The position numbers were made by a program, and so were the translations under genes. This document shows positions 41,493-44,506 of a stretch of DNA of 44,506 nucleotides, one piece after another (the stretch's first letter is position 1; the number at the start of each line of letters is the position of its first letter). The DNA lies in assembly GCA_022241785.1 (NCBI GenBank), contig JAKOMP010000049.1, positions 1 to 44,506 on the forward strand, written 5' to 3'. Below the pieces are notes generated by a model that saw nothing but the letters and a program-made list of their open reading frames with translations, was not told where the DNA came from and did no database searches. This stretch comes from Cyanocohniella sp. LLY. GTDB taxonomy: Bacteria; Cyanobacteriota; Cyanobacteriia; Cyanobacteriales; Nostocaceae.

Positions 41493-41825
41493 CTAATTTT
41501 GAGATTCATGAGGATGACTCGGTGAGTCAGGACGCTTTTCTAGTGGCGCTAGTTGTTCTTGTATCCGCTGCTGTTGTTGGAGATTAATTTTTAGAGGTGT
41601 ATCTAAAGCAGAACGGCTTCTGTTGAGCAAAAGATGAATTTCTTTCTCAAATTCCTCTCTACCCTGTGTAAAAAAGTTTGGCTCTCTGGGGTTAATTGCA
41701 CCGTTGATTACTGGCTGACTGGCTTTAGCAGCCAATGGTAAACTAACCCATAAAACTGCCATGACCAGAGTGATCGATTTAGCTATGGTTAGGCTGGAAA
41801 ATTTCTGGTAAAAAATGCTTTTCAT
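41493..41825 (-). CDS. Small secreted hypothetical protein
   Basis: 110 residues. The N-terminus has a basic start, a hydrophobic stretch (about 14-32) and LAAKASQP, a signal peptidase I site near residue 35. The mature part (about 75 residues) is polar with an amphipathic helix (REEFEKEIHLLLNRSRSA) and a Gln-rich then Pro/Ser/His-rich tail. The family is not recognised. It could be a lumenal or periplasmic protein. Convergent with the M56 gene. Confidence 0.62.
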   Translation of the reverse strand: MKSIFYQKFSSLTIAKSITLVMAVLWVSLPLAAKASQPVINGAINPREPNFFTQGREEFEKEIHLLLNRSRSALDTPLKINLQQQQRIQEQLAPLEKRPDSPSHPHESQN

Positions 41826-41969
41826 GCGACCATCTCATGCATGGGTTGTGAAAAATTACCACAAGAAGAGATTTATATTCTAGCTGCGATCGCACTTGAT
41901 TAATCGGCAACCAAGCAAAAGTGCAAGTTAGATAATATAACTCTACGATTTAACTTTATATTTTTTAAA

Positions 41970-42041
<72 letters not shown>

Positions 42042-42193
42042 ACGCTCACAGTTTCTAATAGTAAACCCAACACATAGGATTTGGCAAGTACTTTACCAAA
42101 CTTTTTTTCGTATATGCTAAATTTTTATAAAATTCCCACCAAAAACCATGCTAGATAATGGTTTAAGACTTTTGAACGAGAAAGTATACCACT

Positions 42194-42213
42194 CTAGTCC
42201 CTAGTCCCTAGCC
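42194..42213. repeat. Short CTAGTCC tandem repeat
   Basis: CTAGTCC, CTAGTCC, CTAGCCC just downstream of the NYN gene; its third unit runs to two bases before the stop codon (42215-42217). Three heptamer units of the STRR type. Confidence 0.6.
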
Positions 42214-42214
42214 C

Positions 42215-42766
42215 CTACTGTAATCCCATCCGCAATTCCGCTAATCGTTGCCGTGCTTTAGCGTCAATGGAGTTGGCTAAAAACCGACCTTTAGGTTGTT
42301 GGCGTTTTTGATATTTATGTCGCATCCGACAAACTGTGGTTTCGACCTCACCACACAGTTGTTGTGCCGATAACCATTCAGCCCCATAACCCTGTACCAT
42401 CAACTGCTGTGCGCGGTCTGATGTTGCCACAATCACGCGAGCAATCAGAGATTGGGCTATTTGATAACGCAAAGATGCACAGGATTTTTCAATAAAAGTA
42501 TCTGCTGTTTGCCCAAAATCAGTGTAATGAACTGATAAAAGTTCTGTAATTGTTTCTTGATTACTAGAGGCTTTATGATATTGAGCATCAAAAATTATTT
42601 GCGTATCATAACCTTGAAATGAGCTGTAACTAGTCATCGCTTCTACTAATTCCCAGCGGGCTGCCTCTAATCCTGCTTGATCACGGGTTTTTTTCAGGCA
42701 AGGCCAAGCGCCAATGATGTTGTAGCCGTCTACTAACAAAATGGCTCGGAGTAAGGAACGAGGCAT
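42215..42766 (-). CDS. NYN-domain (YacP/Rae1-like) putative endoribonuclease
   Basis: 183 residues. The family blocks are ILLVDGYNIIGAWP (Asp13 as metal ligand), AMTSYSSFQGYDTQIIFDA, the central ADTFIEKSCASL and IVATSDRAQQ. This is the PIN-like YacP fold; in Bacillus, Rae1 cleaves mRNA on the ribosome. The basic tail (RQQPKGRFLANSIDAKARQRLAEL) could bind RNA. It is alone on the minus strand; its role in cyanobacteria is unproven. Confidence 0.85.
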   Translation of the reverse strand: MPRSLLRAILLVDGYNIIGAWPCLKKTRDQAGLEAARWELVEAMTSYSSFQGYDTQIIFDAQYHKASSNQETITELLSVHYTDFGQTADTFIEKSCASLRYQIAQSLIARVIVATSDRAQQLMVQGYGAEWLSAQQLCGEVETTVCRMRHKYQKRQQPKGRFLANSIDAKARQRLAELRMGLQ

Positions 42767-42900
42767 GGTTTTTAATCACAGTTATCTAGAGTTAACAAAA
42801 TCCATTCATAAGTTTTATAGTAATTGAAACACTGCTTGTAACACTATGTTACACAACAGCAAAAAATGCGAAATGCTAGCAAAATTGGAAGTGCAAAAGC

Positions 42901-42934
42901 TTTATCAAAAGGAAACGCGCCCGTTTAAGGCGCG
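42901..42934 (-). terminator. Rho-independent terminator of the UPF0367/ATPase unit
   Basis: CGCGCC (42916-42921) and GGCGCG (42929-42934) form a GC stem with a 7-base loop. On the minus strand it is followed by TTTCCTTTTG. It is 64 bp after the stop of the ABC ATPase gene. Confidence 0.6.
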
Positions 42935-42997
42935 CTGCAATTGTGATTAATTATTGATTAATTAACTGAAGAAAAAGAATTAGTAGAAATTGACTGT

Positions 42998-43675
42998 TTA
43001 AGAAGTTTCATCTTCTAGAGTCATTAGACGTTGTTTGAGACGCTGAGGTTCACCTCGATCTACCAAAAAGCCTTTTTCTAATAAAAAAGCACCATCACAG
43101 TAATTCAACTCATCTAGACGATGAGTTACCCATAGAGCTGTAATCCCACGACTTTTCACTAAGCGACGGACACCAGCCACTAAATCCATTTGGCTATCTG
43201 GATCGAGTAAAGCTGTGGGTTCATCTAACAATAAGATTTCACAACGCCGGGCGATCGCACCAGCGATGGCGACGCGCTGTTTTTGTCCTCCACTCAGTGC
43301 ATAAATAGGGCGTAGTTGTAAAGCAGACAAATTTACTGCCCCCAGCGCCTCTTCTACCCTATCCCTCAGCGTAGCAGGCGGCAATTTTTCTTCCACCAGA
43401 CCAAAAGCCACATCAGCACCAACTGTGGGCATGACTAATTGATGATCAGGGTTTTGAAAGACAAAGCCAACCGGATGTAAAACCCGAATTTCCCCGGACT
43501 GGGGAGCTAATAGCCCCGCCAGCAGTCGGAGTAATGTTGATTTACCACTGCCATTTGTACCCAAAAGCATCCAAAATTCACCCACAGGTACTTCCAGAGA
43601 GCAAGATTGGATAGCCGTCTCGCCATTAGGCCAACTGAAGCGTAAATCTTTAACTTCAATGCCTGCTTCCGCCAT
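42998..43675 (-). CDS. ECF-type (CbiO-like) ABC transporter ATPase
   Basis: 225 residues with Walker A GTNGSGKST (39-47), FVFQNPDHQLVMPTVGADVA (the Q-loop form of energy-coupling factor ATPases), signature LSGGQKQRVAIAGA and Walker B ILLLDEPTALLDP. ECF ATPases power uptake of cobalt, nickel or vitamins with an EcfT and an S protein, neither of which is adjacent. The substrate is unknown. It lies 21 bp downstream of the UPF0367 gene, on the same strand. Confidence 0.85.
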   Translation of the reverse strand: MAEAGIEVKDLRFSWPNGETAIQSCSLEVPVGEFWMLLGTNGSGKSTLLRLLAGLLAPQSGEIRVLHPVGFVFQNPDHQLVMPTVGADVAFGLVEEKLPPATLRDRVEEALGAVNLSALQLRPIYALSGGQKQRVAIAGAIARRCEILLLDEPTALLDPDSQMDLVAGVRRLVKSRGITALWVTHRLDELNYCDGAFLLEKGFLVDRGEPQRLKQRLMTLEDETS

Positions 43676-43696
43676 GTGTATACCTTAGTTATTCCC

Positions 43697-43969
43697 TTAT
43701 TCAGCCGTTACGGCAAAAAAGCCTGGTGGTCTGCCGCTACTGGTGCTGGTACCATCTTTTTGAACAATTTGTACCCCAGAAATTTCACTAGCACGCACAG
43801 CAATTTTCTTTTCTGTCTTACCTTCACACTTCAGTTCCACAAGGTCAGGATTACCAGAGCGCATGGCTGCCAAAATTAGCTGATAAATCGCCTCAGCATC
43901 CTCTGCTGACTTACGTTGTACAGAGATAGGAAAGGCAGTGTTTCTGAGACTTAAGTCGATGGTAAACAT
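43697..43969 (-). CDS. UPF0367 family protein
   Basis: 90 residues, matching the cyanobacterial UPF0367 family across its length: MFTIDLSLRNTAFPISVQRK, EDAEAIYQLILAAMRSGNP, then KIAVRASEISGVQIVQK and a Gly-rich GRPPGFFAV end. Small, soluble, unknown function. In Anabaena a homologue lies beside psbD too (recalled), as here. It heads a two-gene unit with the ABC ATPase. Confidence 0.85.
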   Translation of the reverse strand: MFTIDLSLRNTAFPISVQRKSAEDAEAIYQLILAAMRSGNPDLVELKCEGKTEKKIAVRASEISGVQIVQKDGTSTSSGRPPGFFAVTAE

Positions 43970-44094
43970 TTAGGATTAATCAAAACATAACTGTAGGACT
44001 CATTTTAGCGTCAGGGCATGAGGAATTGGGGATTAGGGATGCGAGAAGAATTTTCCTAGTACTCAGTACCCAATGTCCTTTTGAAAAAAATTAC

Positions 44095-44123
44095 TGGAAA
44101 AATTAGCAATTTACACTTATAAT
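44095..44123 (+). promoter_or_regulatory. Candidate psbD promoter
   Basis: TGGAAA (44095-44100), 17 bases, then TATAAT (44118-44123). The -10 is a perfect match and the -35 matches four of six bases. A second weak pair begins with TTGACA at 44155. The leader would be about 115 bases long. Confidence 0.45.
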
Positions 44124-44246
44124 TATGAGAGTCAGTAAAAATTTGTAAACTAGATTGACAATCTGGTTAACTTTCTGCATAGAGATAGCTGTAAAAAGCC
44201 AGTCTGTCAGCAGATTTGTACTTATAAGATTTGGAGATTTGTTCTA

Positions 44247-44506
44247 ATGACCATCGCAGTAGGACGCGCCCCCAGTACAAGAGGGTGGTTTGACGTACTA
44301 GACGACTGGTTAAAGCGCGATCGCTTCGTATTTGTAGGTTGGTCAGGGATATTATTATTCCCCTGCGCTTACTTAGCACTAGGCGGTTGGTTAACCGGTA
44401 CAACATTTGTCACCTCGTGGTACACCCACGGATTAGCCTCATCCTACCTGGAAGGCTGTAACTTCTTGACAGTAGCAGTATCTAGCCCCGCAGACAGCAT
44501 GGGACA
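44247..44506 (+). CDS. psbD: Photosystem II D2 protein, N-terminal part (cut by window edge)
   Basis: 86 codons before the right edge. The reading [20 protein letters not shown], then [20 protein letters not shown] and [21 protein letters not shown], is the conserved D2 start. Residues of the first membrane helix and the segment [10 protein letters not shown] are present. D2 binds the special-pair chlorophylls, pheophytin and QA in the photosystem II core. GGAG lies 10 bases before the ATG. A psbC gene usually follows and overlaps in one of the psbD loci; this cannot be seen here. Confidence 0.98.
   Translation, partial: MTIAVGRAPSTRGWFDVLDDWLKRDRFVFVGWSGILLFPCAYLALGGWLTGTTFVTSWYTHGLASSYLEGCNFLTVAVSSPADSMG

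Overview
The window reads as chromosomal DNA of a filamentous, probably heterocyst-forming cyanobacterium of the Nostoc/Anabaena/Calothrix group. The evidence is: a photosystem II D2 gene at the right edge; a kaiABC clock operon with a short KaiA; a TolC-type gene of HgdD character behind kaiC; several cyanobacteria-restricted families (photosystem II S4 protein, Ycf20/DUF565, DUF3288, UPF0367); many GCGATCGC (HIP1) octamers; and heptanucleotide tandem repeats between genes. The glycerate kinase / diguanylate cyclase / hybrid kinase / kai / TolC neighbourhood resembles, from memory, the all2874-alr2887 region of Anabaena PCC 7120. No species is assigned.

Left part (1-6.4 kb): accessory DNA with a partial IS630-type transposase, a MazF-like toxin/antitoxin pair behind a free-standing LAGLIDADG endonuclease gene, a small hydrophobic protein and a palindromic repeat island. 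Then follow an acyltransferase, the photosystem II S4 protein and small membrane or hypothetical proteins.

Clock region (6.5-15.6 kb): on the minus strand kaiA-kaiB-kaiC, then the TolC/HgdD-type outer-membrane protein. Divergent from kaiA is a 1193-residue histidine kinase carrying three receiver-like segments that have lost key residues. KaiA lacks a full N-terminal domain but seems to keep a worn piece of it.

Metabolism and signalling (15.6-27.8 kb): a GT39 glycosyltransferase, a Ycf20 protein, photorespiratory glycerate kinase, and convergent to it a translationally coupled pair: a 1557-residue hybrid kinase (CHASE, PAS, a LOV domain with its flavin cysteine, PAS, GAF, kinase, two receivers, HPt) followed by a REC-GGDEF diguanylate cyclase. 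Together they look like a blue-light to c-di-GMP route. A dihydroorotase homologue that has lost metal ligands follows.

Conflict/defence-like region (28.1-31.4 kb): a solitary HsdR-N-type nuclease-like protein, a 5' remnant of a group II intron, and a two-gene module of an EACC1-type small protein and a caspase-like protease fused to a C-terminal GUN4 domain. This is the most system-like accessory locus here.

Right part (31.6-44.5 kb): a carotenoid isomerase/desaturase-type flavoprotein divergent from MlaF-MlaD-type lipid transport genes, DUF3288, clpC, a Uma2-family pseudogene interrupted by a 148-bp MITE with 14-bp inverted ends and an 8-bp target duplication, comB, a BlaI-M56 peptidase regulatory pair, a secreted hypothetical protein, tRNA-Asn(GUU), a NYN-domain protein, an ECF-type ATPase with UPF0367, and the start of psbD.
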